A stretch of 64,000 nucleotides of DNA from Noviluteimonas sp052115395. GTDB lineage: Bacteria > Pseudomonadota > Gammaproteobacteria > Xanthomonadales > Xanthomonadaceae. Each line of letters starts with the position of its first letter. Positions within the stretch are counted from its first letter, which is position 1. Both the position numbers and the translations under genes were made by a program. Shown in pieces: positions 41,509 to 49,738 of the stretch. The stretch is taken from the NCBI GenBank assembly GCA_052115395.1, contig JBFRGO010000005.1. One strand, written 5' to 3'. A model generated the notes under the pieces. That model ran no database searches. It saw nothing but the letters and a program-made list of their open reading frames with translations, and was not told the DNA's origin.

Positions 41509-41754
41509 ATGAAGGCCGGCATCCATCCCGAATATCGCGAAGTGGTTTTCCACGACGTGACTTCCGATTTCAAGATCCTCACGCGCTCGACGCTTGCCTC
41601 CAAGGAAACGACGAAGTGGGAGGACGGCAACGAGTATCCGCTGATCAAGGTGGAAGTCTCGTCGGCCACGCACCCGTTCTATACGGGCAAGAACAAGCTG
41701 GTCGACACCAGCGGTCGCGTGGACAAGTTCCGCAAGCGTTACGCGCAGAAGTAA
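41509..41754 (+). CDS. rpmE2: Ribosomal protein L31 type B (zinc-free)
   Basis: An 81-residue large-subunit protein. MKAGIHPEYREVVFHDVTSDFKILTRST followed by SSATHPFYTGKNKLVDTSGRVDKFRKRY is the type B (YkgM-like) pattern. No cysteine is present, so the CxxC zinc site of type A L31 is absent. Such paralogues often replace the zinc form under zinc limitation, although in Xanthomonadaceae the type B copy may be the housekeeping one. Own promoter upstream and terminator downstream. ATG 41509 is the family start; the longer frame is open upstream by chance. Confidence 0.95.
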   Translation: MKAGIHPEYREVVFHDVTSDFKILTRSTLASKETTKWEDGNEYPLIKVEVSSATHPFYTGKNKLVDTSGRVDKFRKRYAQK

Positions 41755-41787
41755 TCCGCGGCGTGCCTTCGGGCCCGCATGCAGACG

Positions 41788-41820
41788 ACGGCCGCCCCAG
41801 GGCGGCCGTTTTCGTTTCCG
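41788..41820 (+). terminator. Intrinsic terminator after rpmE2
   Basis: ACGGCCGCC (41788-41796) pairs with GGCGGCCGT (41801-41809) around a CCAG loop, followed by TTTTCGTTT. Between here and gltA lies a candidate operator GGGAA-N5-TTCCC (41899-41913) next to an AATAAT -10-like element (41918-41923). Confidence 0.85.
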
Positions 41821-41973
41821 GCCCTGGTCCTCGGGCGGCTGTTTTTTAGTGCATTCCTTCAAATCCGGGGCAGCGCGCCGGGTCGAAAGTCGCGCGTCGG
41901 GAAAACGGTTCCCATGCAATAATTCCGGCCTTCCGCGGCCGCCCGCGGCTCTACGTTTTCGAAGGAGCGTCTT

Positions 41974-43263
41974 GTGTCCAAACTCGACCAGGTGACGTTG
42001 ACCGCCGGCGACAAGAACGTCGCGCTGCCGGTGCAGCATCCCGTGCTCGGCCAGCCCTGCATCGACATCGCGAAGCTGCCGAAGGAAACCGGCTGTTTCA
42101 CCTACGATCCGGGCTTCACCGCCACCGCCGCGTGCAAGTCGGCCGTGACCTATATCGACGGCGATGCAGGCGTGCTGCTGTACCGCGGTTACCCGATCGA
42201 GCAGCTCGCGAAGAATTCGAGCTTCCTCGAAGTGGCCTACCTGCTGATGCACGGCGAGTTGCCGTCGAAGACCGAATTCGAAGCCTTCGACCACGAAGTC
42301 ACGCATCACACGATGATGCACGAGGCCTTCCGCACCTTCCTCTACGGCTTCCGCCACGACGCGCATCCGATGGCGATGATGGTCGGCATGCTCGGTTCGA
42401 TGGCGAGCTTCTACCACGGCTCGCTCGACCTGGAAGACGCCGAACAGCGCCGCCTCGCCGCGATCCGCCTGATCGCGAAAGTGCCGACGATCGCCGCCGC
42501 CTGCTACCGCTATTCGATCGGCTGGCCGATCCGCTATCCGAAGAACAACCTCGAATACACCACGCGCTTCCTGCACATGATGAAGGAAGTGCCGAGCGAG
42601 CCGCTGGAGCTCAGCCCGGTCGCCGCCAAGGCGCTGGACCTGCTCTTCATCCTGCACGCCGACCACGAGCAGAACGCGTCGACCTCGACCGTGCGCCTGG
42701 TCGGTTCCACCGGCGCGAACCCGTACGCGTGCGTCGCCGCCGGCGTCGCCGCGCTGTGGGGCCCTGCGCACGGTGGTGCGAACGAAGCCGTGCTCAAGAT
42801 GCTCGAAGAAATCGGCCGTCCGGAGAACGTCGGTTCGGCCGTCGCCAAGGCGAAGGACAAGGAATCGGGCTTCCGCCTGATGGGCTTCGGCCATCGCGTT
42901 TACAAGAACTTCGATCCGCGCGCGAAGATCATCCGCGAGATGACCTACCAGGTCCTCGGCGAGCTCGGGGTCAACGACCCGCTGCTCGACGTGGCGATGA
43001 AGCTCGAGGAAGCCGCGCTGAAGGACGATTACTTCGTGCAGCGCAAGCTCTACCCGAACGTCGATTTCTACTCGGGCATCATCTACAAGGCGCTGGGCAT
43101 CCCGACGGAGATGTTCACCGTGATGTTCGCCATCGCGCGCACCGCCGGCTGGGTGTCGCATTGGCTGGAACAGCAGACCGATCCGGAAGCCAAGATCGGC
43201 CGTCCGCGCCAGATCTACACCGGTTACGCCGAGCGCGATTACGTCGACCTGGCCAAGCGCTGA
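41974..43263 (+). CDS. gltA: Citrate synthase
   Basis: Condenses acetyl-CoA with oxaloacetate at the entry of the citric acid cycle. The 429-residue product is the hexameric, NADH-regulated type of Gram-negative bacteria. Catalytic His region LHADHEQNASTSTVRLVGS, GPAHGGANEAVLKML, and GFGHRVYKNFDPRAK contain the two active histidines, and the Asp lies near FYSGIIYKALGIPTEMFTVMFAIAR. Translation starts at GTG 41974, preceded by a strong GAAGGAG (41961-41967). A bidirectional terminator follows. Confidence 0.97.
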   Translation: MSKLDQVTLTAGDKNVALPVQHPVLGQPCIDIAKLPKETGCFTYDPGFTATAACKSAVTYIDGDAGVLLYRGYPIEQLAKNSSFLEVAYLLMHGELPSKTEFEAFDHEVTHHTMMHEAFRTFLYGFRHDAHPMAMMVGMLGSMASFYHGSLDLEDAEQRRLAAIRLIAKVPTIAAACYRYSIGWPIRYPKNNLEYTTRFLHMMKEVPSEPLELSPVAAKALDLLFILHADHEQNASTSTVRLVGSTGANPYACVAAGVAALWGPAHGGANEAVLKMLEEIGRPENVGSAVAKAKDKESGFRLMGFGHRVYKNFDPRAKIIREMTYQVLGELGVNDPLLDVAMKLEEAALKDDYFVQRKLYPNVDFYSGIIYKALGIPTEMFTVMFAIARTAGWVSHWLEQQTDPEAKIGRPRQIYTGYAERDYVDLAKR

Positions 43264-43282
43264 CCGATCGATGCGAAAACGA

Positions 43283-43311
43283 AAAGCCCCGCGTCCGCGG
43301 GGCTTTTTTTA
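43283..43311. terminator. Bidirectional terminator between gltA and a convergent gene
   Basis: AGCCCCGC (43285-43292) and GCGGGGCT (43297-43304) form the stem, with a T run on the plus side and AAAA before the stem giving TTTT on the minus strand. It overlaps the stop codon of the minus-strand gene. Confidence 0.88.
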
Positions 43312-43956
43312 TTTCCCGGCTTCGTAACCGGCGATCTCGTCTTCGGCGATCAGCTCGCGCAGTTGCGTCAGCGACGCACGCTTCATCGGTTTCTCGTCGA
43401 TCGACGACAGCGGCGACTGCCGCAGCGCATCGCGCGGCAGCACGGTCAGGTCGAAAGTCAGGTCTTCGGCGCTGAACACCCACACCGACACGTCGTCGGC
43501 GCGTTCGCGATCGAAGCGGATGCGGCGCGAACGCGACTCGGCGGGAATCAGGTGCTGCTCCAGGTAACGCACGACGGCTTCGGCATCGTCCGTGTACAGG
43601 TGCAAGGCGACGGGCGAGTAACGATCGGCGGTGCCGTCGAGGACCGGGCCGACGAGGCGCGCGTCGAACACCGCGAAGAATTCCAGCGCGCGCAATGCGG
43701 CGTCGCGGCGCGCGCGCAAGCCGGCCGCCTGCGCGTCGCCCTGGAACAGGCGCTGGTATTCGCGCAACGCATCTTCGATCTCGCGGTTGCGCGGCAGCGA
43801 TGCGTCGTCGTGGATGCCCAGGCGTTCGGCGGCCTTGCGCTTGGCCTGGTGGAAATCGCGGATGCCGCTTTCGGCCATCAGGCGCGCGGCCTCGTGGGCG
43901 AGGCGGCGGCGGCGTTCGAGGGTTCGGGTCTGCGCGTGTTGCTGGGCGTGGTGCAT
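43309..43956 (-). CDS. Conserved hypothetical protein, possible nucleotidyltransferase-like fold
   Basis: A 215-residue cytoplasmic protein. The N-terminal 100 residues are helical and Arg/Glu-rich (TLERRRRLAHEAARLMAESGIRDFHQAKRKAAERLG). The C-terminal half shows beta strands with LHLYTDDAEAVVRYLEQHLIP and VWVFSAEDLTFDLTVLPRDALRQSPLSSIDEKPMKRAS. The sequence pattern of the second half recalls nucleotidyltransferase-related hypothetical proteins of Xanthomonadaceae, where similar genes neighbour ponA, but I cannot identify a catalytic GS...D signature. It lies downstream of ponA on the same strand (84 bases). Function unknown. Confidence 0.75.
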   Translation of the reverse strand: MHHAQQHAQTRTLERRRRLAHEAARLMAESGIRDFHQAKRKAAERLGIHDDASLPRNREIEDALREYQRLFQGDAQAAGLRARRDAALRALEFFAVFDARLVGPVLDGTADRYSPVALHLYTDDAEAVVRYLEQHLIPAESRSRRIRFDRERADDVSVWVFSAEDLTFDLTVLPRDALRQSPLSSIDEKPMKRASLTQLRELIAEDEIAGYEAGK

Positions 43957-44040
43957 GGTGCGTCTCCCGAGTCGACCCGGGCCGACTGTAACGCATCGAC
44001 CCGCGCGCGAACCGTCACGCCGGCCGTGGCCGGCGCGGGC

Positions 44041-46533
44041 TCAGAAGATGTCGTACGTGTCTTCGCTCGGCGCCTGGTCGTCGGGGCCGTAGTCGACGTA
44101 GCTTTCCATCCGTTCGAGGTCTTCGGCCTTCACCCATTCGGTGATGCCGCCGGTGCTGCCCGGGATGAGGTGACCGCCCGGACCCACCGCGACTTCGACC
44201 ATGCCCTCGGGCGGGTCGTTCGCCATCACCGGGCGGCCTTGCAGCGCGACGCGCATGTAGTCGATCCAGATCGGCAACGCGGCCTTGCCGCCGTACTCGC
44301 GGTAGCCGAGCGATTTGTAGTCGTCGCGGCCGACCCACACGGTGGTCGCCATGTTGCCGCCGAAGCCGGAGAACCACGCGTCGCGATGGTCGTTGGTCGA
44401 ACCGGTCTTGCCGCCGACGTCTTCGCGGCCGAGGACCTTGGCGGCCGTGCCGGTGCCGCGCTGCACGACGTCGCGCATCATCGACACGAGCTGGTAGGCC
44501 GTGCGTTCGTCGATCGCGCGCGGCGCGAGCGTGGTGCCTTCGGCGAGCTTCACCGGTTCGGCGGGCTTGGAGGTCTTCACCGTCGAGGGCGACGCCGGCG
44601 CATTGCCCAGGTCGAAACCGTCGACGACCGTGGAGGTCACCAACTGCCCGTTGCGCATGCCGCAACCGCGGCAGGCCACCAGCGGCTTTTCCTTGAAGAT
44701 CACCTTGCCGCTGCGGTCCTTCACGTCGTCGACGAGGTAGGGCGTGACGAGGAAACCACCGTTGGCGAACACGGCGTAACCGCGCGCGACCGCCAGCGGC
44801 TGCAGCGACGAACTGCCGAGCGACATCGACAGGTTCGGCACCAGCTGGTCGATCGGGAAACCGAAGTGGCTGATGTACTTGCGCGCGTAGTCCACGCCGA
44901 TCGCGTCGAGCAGGCGCACCGAGACCAGGTTGCGCGACTGCACGAGCGCTTCGCGCAGACGCATCGGGCCGGCGAAGTTGCCCGAGTCGTTCTGCGGGCG
45001 CCACAGGTGGCCGACGCGGTCGCGGAACACGACGGGCGCGTCGAGCACGATCGAGGCGGGGTTGTAGCCCCGGTCGAACGCCGCCGCGTACAGGAAGGGC
45101 TTGAAGCTCGAACCGGGCTGGCGACGCGACTGCGTGGCGCGGTTGAACTTGTTCGCGGCGAAGCTGTAGCCGCCGACGAGGGCGCGCAACGCGCCAGTGT
45201 CGGCTTCCATCGAAATCAGCGTCGACTGCGCGCGCGGCACCTGGTCGAGCGCGTAAGTGGTCGTGGCATCGGCCGGCGGCGGCACCGGCTTGCCGTCCTT
45301 GTCGAGCGTGGCGCGCGGGAGGTCCTTGCGCACGCGCACGATGTCGCCTCGCTTGAGGAGCTCGCCCGGCGATTTGCCGGTCCACTGGCTCGACTTGGCA
45401 TCGAGGGTCAGTTCCGTGCCGTCGCCGAGCATGACGGTCGCGTTGCCGCCTTCGGTGCCGGTGACGAGCGCAGGCAACAGATTGGCCTGGGTGATGACGC
45501 CGCGCAGGTGCGCACGCAGTGCTTCGGGCGTTTCGTTCGCCTGCAGTTCCACCTGCTTCTCGGCGCCGCGCCAACCGTGGCGGTGGTCGTACACCAACAG
45601 GCCATCGCGGATCGCCTGGTCGGCGGCGGCCTGCAGCGTCGGGTCGATCGTCGTGGTGACGTGGTAACCCTTGGTCAGAACGTCGCCGCCGAAACGCGCG
45701 ACCATTTCCTGTCGCACCATCTCGGCCACGTACGGCGCGTACACCTCGATCGGGCGCTCATGCGGCGTGGCGTGCATCGCCACCGACGCGCTGGCCTGTT
45801 CTTCGGCCGGCGAGATGAAACGCAGCTCGCGCATGCGCTGCAGCACGTAGTCGCGGCGGATCTTCGCGCGTTCGGGATTGGTGATCGGGTTGCCGCTGGA
45901 CGGGAATTTCGGGATCGACGCGAGCGTGGCCATCTCGTCGAGCGAGAGCTGGTCGAGCGACTTGCCGAAATAGAATTCCGCCGCCGCGGCCACGCCGTAG
46001 GCGCGATTGCCGAAGAAACTCTTGTTGAGATAGAGCTCGAGGATCTCATCCTTGGTCAGCTCCTTCTCCATGCGCATCGCCAGCATCATCTCGGCGATCT
46101 TGCGCGAGTAGCTGTATTCGGAGCTCAGGAAGAACTGGCGCGCGACCTGCTGGGTGATCGTCGAACCGCCCGGCACGCGCTTGTCGTTGGTGGTGGCCAG
46201 CAGCCACACCGCGCGCGCCACGCCCTTGTAGTCGACGCCGTGGTGCTCGTAGAAGCGCGAGTCCTCGATGGCGATGAAGGATTGCTTCAGGCGCGGCGGG
46301 ACCTTCTCGATCTGGATGGGGTAGCGCCGCGTTTCGCCGAACAGGGCCATCAGGCGCCCGTCGCGCGCGTACACGTACATCGGCTCCTGCAGAGCCACGT
46401 TCCGGAGCTGGTCCACGTCGGGCAGCTTCGGCGCGATCAGGAAGTAAAGCAGCCCGAGCCCGAGGACCCCCAGGACGGCCGCACCCAGAAAACCCACCAA
46501 ACCCCAACGCAGCACACGACGAAAACGAGACAT
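44041..46533 (-). CDS. mrcA: Penicillin-binding protein 1A
   Basis: A bifunctional class A PBP that polymerises and cross-links peptidoglycan. About 830 residues. One N-terminal membrane helix (VLRWGLVGFLGAAVLGVLGLGLLYFLI, in two halves) anchors it. The glycosyltransferase domain has EDSRFYEHHGVDYKGVARA and PGGSTITQQVARQFFL. An OB-like PCB domain precedes the transpeptidase, which has SRRQPGSSFKPF (Ser nucleophile), SRN and KTGSTND. ATG 46533 is chosen; the frame also opens at TTG 46566. It is divergent from pilM, the arrangement conserved in Pseudomonas and Xanthomonas. TATACT at 46569-46574 on the minus strand may be its -10. Confidence 0.96.
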   Translation of the reverse strand: MSRFRRVLRWGLVGFLGAAVLGVLGLGLLYFLIAPKLPDVDQLRNVALQEPMYVYARDGRLMALFGETRRYPIQIEKVPPRLKQSFIAIEDSRFYEHHGVDYKGVARAVWLLATTNDKRVPGGSTITQQVARQFFLSSEYSYSRKIAEMMLAMRMEKELTKDEILELYLNKSFFGNRAYGVAAAAEFYFGKSLDQLSLDEMATLASIPKFPSSGNPITNPERAKIRRDYVLQRMRELRFISPAEEQASASVAMHATPHERPIEVYAPYVAEMVRQEMVARFGGDVLTKGYHVTTTIDPTLQAAADQAIRDGLLVYDHRHGWRGAEKQVELQANETPEALRAHLRGVITQANLLPALVTGTEGGNATVMLGDGTELTLDAKSSQWTGKSPGELLKRGDIVRVRKDLPRATLDKDGKPVPPPADATTTYALDQVPRAQSTLISMEADTGALRALVGGYSFAANKFNRATQSRRQPGSSFKPFLYAAAFDRGYNPASIVLDAPVVFRDRVGHLWRPQNDSGNFAGPMRLREALVQSRNLVSVRLLDAIGVDYARKYISHFGFPIDQLVPNLSMSLGSSSLQPLAVARGYAVFANGGFLVTPYLVDDVKDRSGKVIFKEKPLVACRGCGMRNGQLVTSTVVDGFDLGNAPASPSTVKTSKPAEPVKLAEGTTLAPRAIDERTAYQLVSMMRDVVQRGTGTAAKVLGREDVGGKTGSTNDHRDAWFSGFGGNMATTVWVGRDDYKSLGYREYGGKAALPIWIDYMRVALQGRPVMANDPPEGMVEVAVGPGGHLIPGSTGGITEWVKAEDLERMESYVDYGPDDQAPSEDTYDIF

Positions 46534-46673
46534 CAAACCAATCCGATTGCGGGCTTCTTGGGACAAGGAGTATAGAGGAGGCGTGGGGAATGCCTCGGCG
46601 GCCGGAAGTGACCGCCAAGGCCGTTCAGGAAGGGGAATGTCGGACTTGTGATGGGCGCCCGGGGTAGGGGAGG

Positions 46674-46704
46674 TTGCCAGATCGTTTAAAGTCCGTTATT
46701 TAAT
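46674..46704 (+). promoter_or_regulatory. Candidate promoter of pilMNOPQ
   Basis: TTGCCA (46674-46679) is followed by TTTAAT (46699-46704) 19 bases later, or TATTTA (46697-46702) at 17. pilM begins 50 bases downstream with GGGGAG at 46743-46748. A hairpin CTTCG/CGAAG lies in the leader at about 46706-46720. Confidence 0.5.
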
Positions 46705-46753
46705 GCTTCGGGGCACGAAGTGCGCGTAAGCGCCCGTGAATAGGGGAGAAAAC

Positions 46754-47812
46754 GTGGGATTGATCACAAACAGTCAGCCGCCGCTGATCGGGGTCGACAT
46801 CAGCTCGACTGCCGTCAAGCTGCTGCAGCTCTCCCGATCCGGGAACCGTTACCGCGTGGAGCACTACGCGGTCGAACCTCTGCCGCCCAATGCCGTGGTG
46901 GAAAAGAACATCGTCGAGGTGGAAGCCGTCGGCGAAGCCATCAAGCGCGCCGTCAACCGCTCGGGCGCCCGCGCCCGGCACGCGGCCGCGGCCGTCGCCG
47001 GCTCGGCGGTGATCACCAAGATCATCCCGATGCCGGGCGACCTGGACGAGACCGACCTGGAATCGCAGGTCGAGCTCGAAGCGGTCAACTACATCCCGTA
47101 CCCGATCGAGGAAGTGAACCTCGACTTCGAAGTGCTGGGCCAGATGCCGGGCAACGCGGACATGGTGCAGGTGCTGCTCGCGGCCTCGCGCACCGAGAAC
47201 GTCGATGCCCGCGTCGCCGCGCTCGAACTGGGCGGCCTCACCGCGAAGGTGATGGACGTGGAGGCCTTCGCGATCGAGAACGCCTTCTCGCTGCTCGCCG
47301 ATACCCTCAGCGCGCCGCGCGACGGGATCATCGCCCTGGTCGATACCGGCGCGACGATGACCACGCTCAACATCCTGCGCAACGGCCGCAGCCTCTACAG
47401 CCGCGAGCAGGTGTTCGGCGGCAAGCAGCTCACCGACGAAGTGATGCGCCGTTACGGGCTGAGCTACGAAGAAGCCGGCCTGGCCAAGCGCCAGGGCGGG
47501 TTGCCGGAAAGCTACGACATCGAAGTCCTGGAGCCCTTCAAGGAAGCGATGGTCCAGCAGGTCAGCCGTCTGCTGCAGTTCTTCTACGCCGGCAGCGAAT
47601 TCAACCGCGTCGACCAGATCGTCCTCGCCGGCGGTTGCGCCTCCATCCCCGGCATCGCCGCGATGGTCGAAGAGCAACTGGGCGTGCCGACGGTGATGGC
47701 CAACCCGCTGGCGCAGATGACGCTCGGTCCGCGCGTGCAGGCGCATGCGCTGAACCAGGACGCCCCCGCGCTGATGATCGCCTGCGGCCTGGCCATGAGG
47801 AGCTTCGACTGA
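46754..47812 (+). CDS. pilM: Type IV pilus inner-membrane platform protein PilM
   Basis: An actin-like cytoplasmic protein that binds the N-terminal tail of PilN and links the alignment complex to the pilus motor. The 352 residues show the actin-fold phosphate motifs: IGVDISSTAVKLLQL near the N-terminus, ALVDTGATMTTLNIL, and VLAGGCASIPGI. Translation starts at GTG 46754 (GGGGAG 5 bases upstream); an ATG 18 bases earlier lacks a ribosome binding site and would add residues unlike the family. The stop overlaps the pilN start (TGATG). Confidence 0.95.
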   Translation: MGLITNSQPPLIGVDISSTAVKLLQLSRSGNRYRVEHYAVEPLPPNAVVEKNIVEVEAVGEAIKRAVNRSGARARHAAAAVAGSAVITKIIPMPGDLDETDLESQVELEAVNYIPYPIEEVNLDFEVLGQMPGNADMVQVLLAASRTENVDARVAALELGGLTAKVMDVEAFAIENAFSLLADTLSAPRDGIIALVDTGATMTTLNILRNGRSLYSREQVFGGKQLTDEVMRRYGLSYEEAGLAKRQGGLPESYDIEVLEPFKEAMVQQVSRLLQFFYAGSEFNRVDQIVLAGGCASIPGIAAMVEEQLGVPTVMANPLAQMTLGPRVQAHALNQDAPALMIACGLAMRSFD

Positions 47813-48510
47813 TGGCACGGATCAACCTCCTCCCTTGGCGCGCCGAGCGCCGGCGCCAGCGCCAGAAGGAATTCATGGCGATGGTGGGCGCGGCCGCGCT
47901 GGGCGCGGTCGTCCTCTCCTTCCTGATCTACATGTTCTACAACGCGCAGATCGACGGGCAGACCGACCGCAACGCCTACCTCGAAGGCGAAATCACGAAG
48001 GTCCAGGCCAAGATCGACGAGATCAAGCTGCTCGACGAGAAGAAGGCCAAGCTGCTCGCGCGCAAGACGGTGATCGAAGAGCTGCAGGCCAACCGCTCGC
48101 AGATGGTCCATCTGTTCGATTCGCTGGTGCGCACGATCCCCGACGGCGTCACGCTCGCCTCGATCCAGCAGAACGGCGAGATGCTCACGCTCAAGGGCCG
48201 CTCGCAGTCCAACGCGCGCGTCTCGACCTACATGCGCAACCTCGAAAGCTCGGGCTGGATGACCAACCCCGAACTCTCGGTGATCGAAGCGCGCGGCACC
48301 AACAAGGGCTTGCCGTACGAGTTCGACCTGCAGGTCAAGCTCGCCAACCCCAACGCGCCGAAGGACGAAAACAAGGACGGCATCCCCGATGCCGCGCCGA
48401 CGGTCGCGCCGCCCACCGGTGTCACGCCCGCCAGCGCCGGCACCGCCGCCGCCCCGGCCAAGGCCGCGCCGGCGCCCGCCGCCGCCCCGACGAATGGAGC
48501 CGCGCCATGA
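47812..48510 (+). CDS. pilN: Type IV pilus alignment protein PilN
   Basis: A 232-residue bitopic inner-membrane protein. The N-terminal ARINLLPWRAERRRQRQ motif is the PilM-binding tail, followed by one membrane helix (MVGAAALGAVVLSFLIYMF), a coiled coil (about 50-100, LEGEITKVQAKIDEIKLLDEKKAKLL) and a ferredoxin-like periplasmic domain. After about residue 185 it has an Ala/Pro-rich tail (TVAPPTGVTPASAGTAAAP) longer than in Pseudomonas. Coupled to pilM and pilO by overlapping stop/start codons. Confidence 0.95.
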   Translation: MARINLLPWRAERRRQRQKEFMAMVGAAALGAVVLSFLIYMFYNAQIDGQTDRNAYLEGEITKVQAKIDEIKLLDEKKAKLLARKTVIEELQANRSQMVHLFDSLVRTIPDGVTLASIQQNGEMLTLKGRSQSNARVSTYMRNLESSGWMTNPELSVIEARGTNKGLPYEFDLQVKLANPNAPKDENKDGIPDAAPTVAPPTGVTPASAGTAAAPAKAAPAPAAAPTNGAAP

Positions 48511-49193
48511 GCCAGAAGAAGATGGCGCTGAAGGACGTCAACCTCAACAACACCGCGTCGTGGCCGCAGTCGTACAAGATCGCGTTCTGCGCGCTGATCG
48601 CGGCGGTCATCATCGGCCTGGTCTGGTACTTCGTGATCACCGGGCAGCGCGACCAGCTCGCCGACCTGGACCGCAAGGAAGCCGACCTGCGCGCGACGTT
48701 CGAAGACAAGCAGGGCCAGGCCGCCAACCTCGAACCGCTCAAGCTCCAGCTGGCGCAGATGGAGCAGCAACTGCAGCAGATGCTGCGCCAGTTGCCGAGC
48801 AAGACCGAGATGCCGGACCTGATCATCGACATCTCGCAGACCGCGCTCGCCACCGGCATCACCAACGAGCTCTTCCAGCCGGGTCCGGAAGCGCCGAAGG
48901 AGTTCTACGCCGAGAAGCCGATCCAGCTGCGCATGGTGGGCACCTACCACCAGTTCGGCGCGTTCGTGAGCGGCGTGGCTTCGCTGCCGCGCGTGGTGAT
49001 CATGACGATGCACAACATCGTGCTGACGCCGCGCAACCCGACGCCGGGCGCCAAGATCGGCCCGAACAGCATCCTGCAGCTTGCCGGTACGGTGAAGACT
49101 TACCGTTATCTCGACGACAACGAGACGCCCGGTGCCGGTGCCCCCGCCAAGGGCGGCAAGAAGGCGCCTCCGCCGAAGGGAGGGAAGAAGTGA
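48507..49193 (+). CDS. pilO: Type IV pilus alignment protein PilO
   Basis: A 228-residue PilN-like paralogue that dimerises with PilN in the periplasm. A short cytoplasmic N-terminus (KMALKDVNLNNTASWPQSYK) precedes one membrane helix (AFCALIAAVIIGLVWYFVI), a coiled coil rich in Gln/Leu (about 50-95) and a ferredoxin-like domain with LPSKTEMPDLIIDISQ and YHQFGAFVSGVASLPRVV. It ends in a Lys/Gly/Pro tail (GGKKAPPPKGGKK). Overlaps pilN by ATGA. Confidence 0.95.
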   Translation: MSQKKMALKDVNLNNTASWPQSYKIAFCALIAAVIIGLVWYFVITGQRDQLADLDRKEADLRATFEDKQGQAANLEPLKLQLAQMEQQLQQMLRQLPSKTEMPDLIIDISQTALATGITNELFQPGPEAPKEFYAEKPIQLRMVGTYHQFGAFVSGVASLPRVVIMTMHNIVLTPRNPTPGAKIGPNSILQLAGTVKTYRYLDDNETPGAGAPAKGGKKAPPPKGGKK

Positions 49194-49726
49194 TGACTTC
49201 CAAGCACACCTCCCGCGTCCTGTTGGCGATCGCGCTGCTCGTGCTCGCCGCCTGCGGCCGCAGCGTCAACAGCGGCCCCGAACCGGCGCGAGACCTCGAG
49301 AAATGGGTCGCCGAAGTGAAGGCGCGTCCCGCGCCGCCGCTCGATCCGCTGCCCGTGATGCAGCAGTTCGAGACTTTCGAATATGCCGCCCAGGCCTTGC
49401 GCGATCCCTTCAGCGAAGCCTTCAGCGACATCAGTGGCGGCAGCGGCCCGCGCCCGGACCCGAACCGCCCGAAGCAGACGCTCGAACAGTTCCCGCTCGA
49501 CAGCCTCGACATGGTCGGCACGCTCGGCAGCGGGTCCAACCTCATCGCGCTGGTCATGGCGCCGGACAAGGTGACGTATCGCGTTCGCCCCGGCGTGTAT
49601 TTGGGGCAGGCCGACGGTCGCGTGACCGCGGTCTATGAAGACCGGATCGAACTCGTGGAATTGGTGCCGGATGGTGCGGGCGGCTGGCTGGAACGCCCTG
49701 CGACCGTCGCGCTCGAAGATCAATAA
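49193..49726 (+). CDS. pilP: Type IV pilus lipoprotein PilP
   Basis: A 177-residue inner-membrane lipoprotein with a lipobox LAAC (Cys21), connecting PilN/PilO with the PilQ secretin. The disordered linker (about 25-95) precedes a C-terminal beta domain, LDSLDMVGTLGSGSNLIALVMAPDKVTYRVRPGVYLGQADGRVTAVYEDRIELVEL. That domain binds the N0 domain of PilQ in characterised systems. Start overlaps the pilO stop (TGATG). Confidence 0.95.
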   Translation: MTSKHTSRVLLAIALLVLAACGRSVNSGPEPARDLEKWVAEVKARPAPPLDPLPVMQQFETFEYAAQALRDPFSEAFSDISGGSGPRPDPNRPKQTLEQFPLDSLDMVGTLGSGSNLIALVMAPDKVTYRVRPGVYLGQADGRVTAVYEDRIELVELVPDGAGGWLERPATVALEDQ

Positions 49727-49738
49727 GGGGAAAGGACG

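Noticed and set aside
46534..46566. TTG start giving an 841-residue PBP1A
   Set aside because: ATG 46533 fits the family N-terminus and the upstream codon would lie against a possible -10 element.
43363..46575. A 1070-codon plus-strand frame antisense to ponA
   Set aside because: His/Arg/Val-rich shadow; ponA on the minus strand has full PBP1A motifs.
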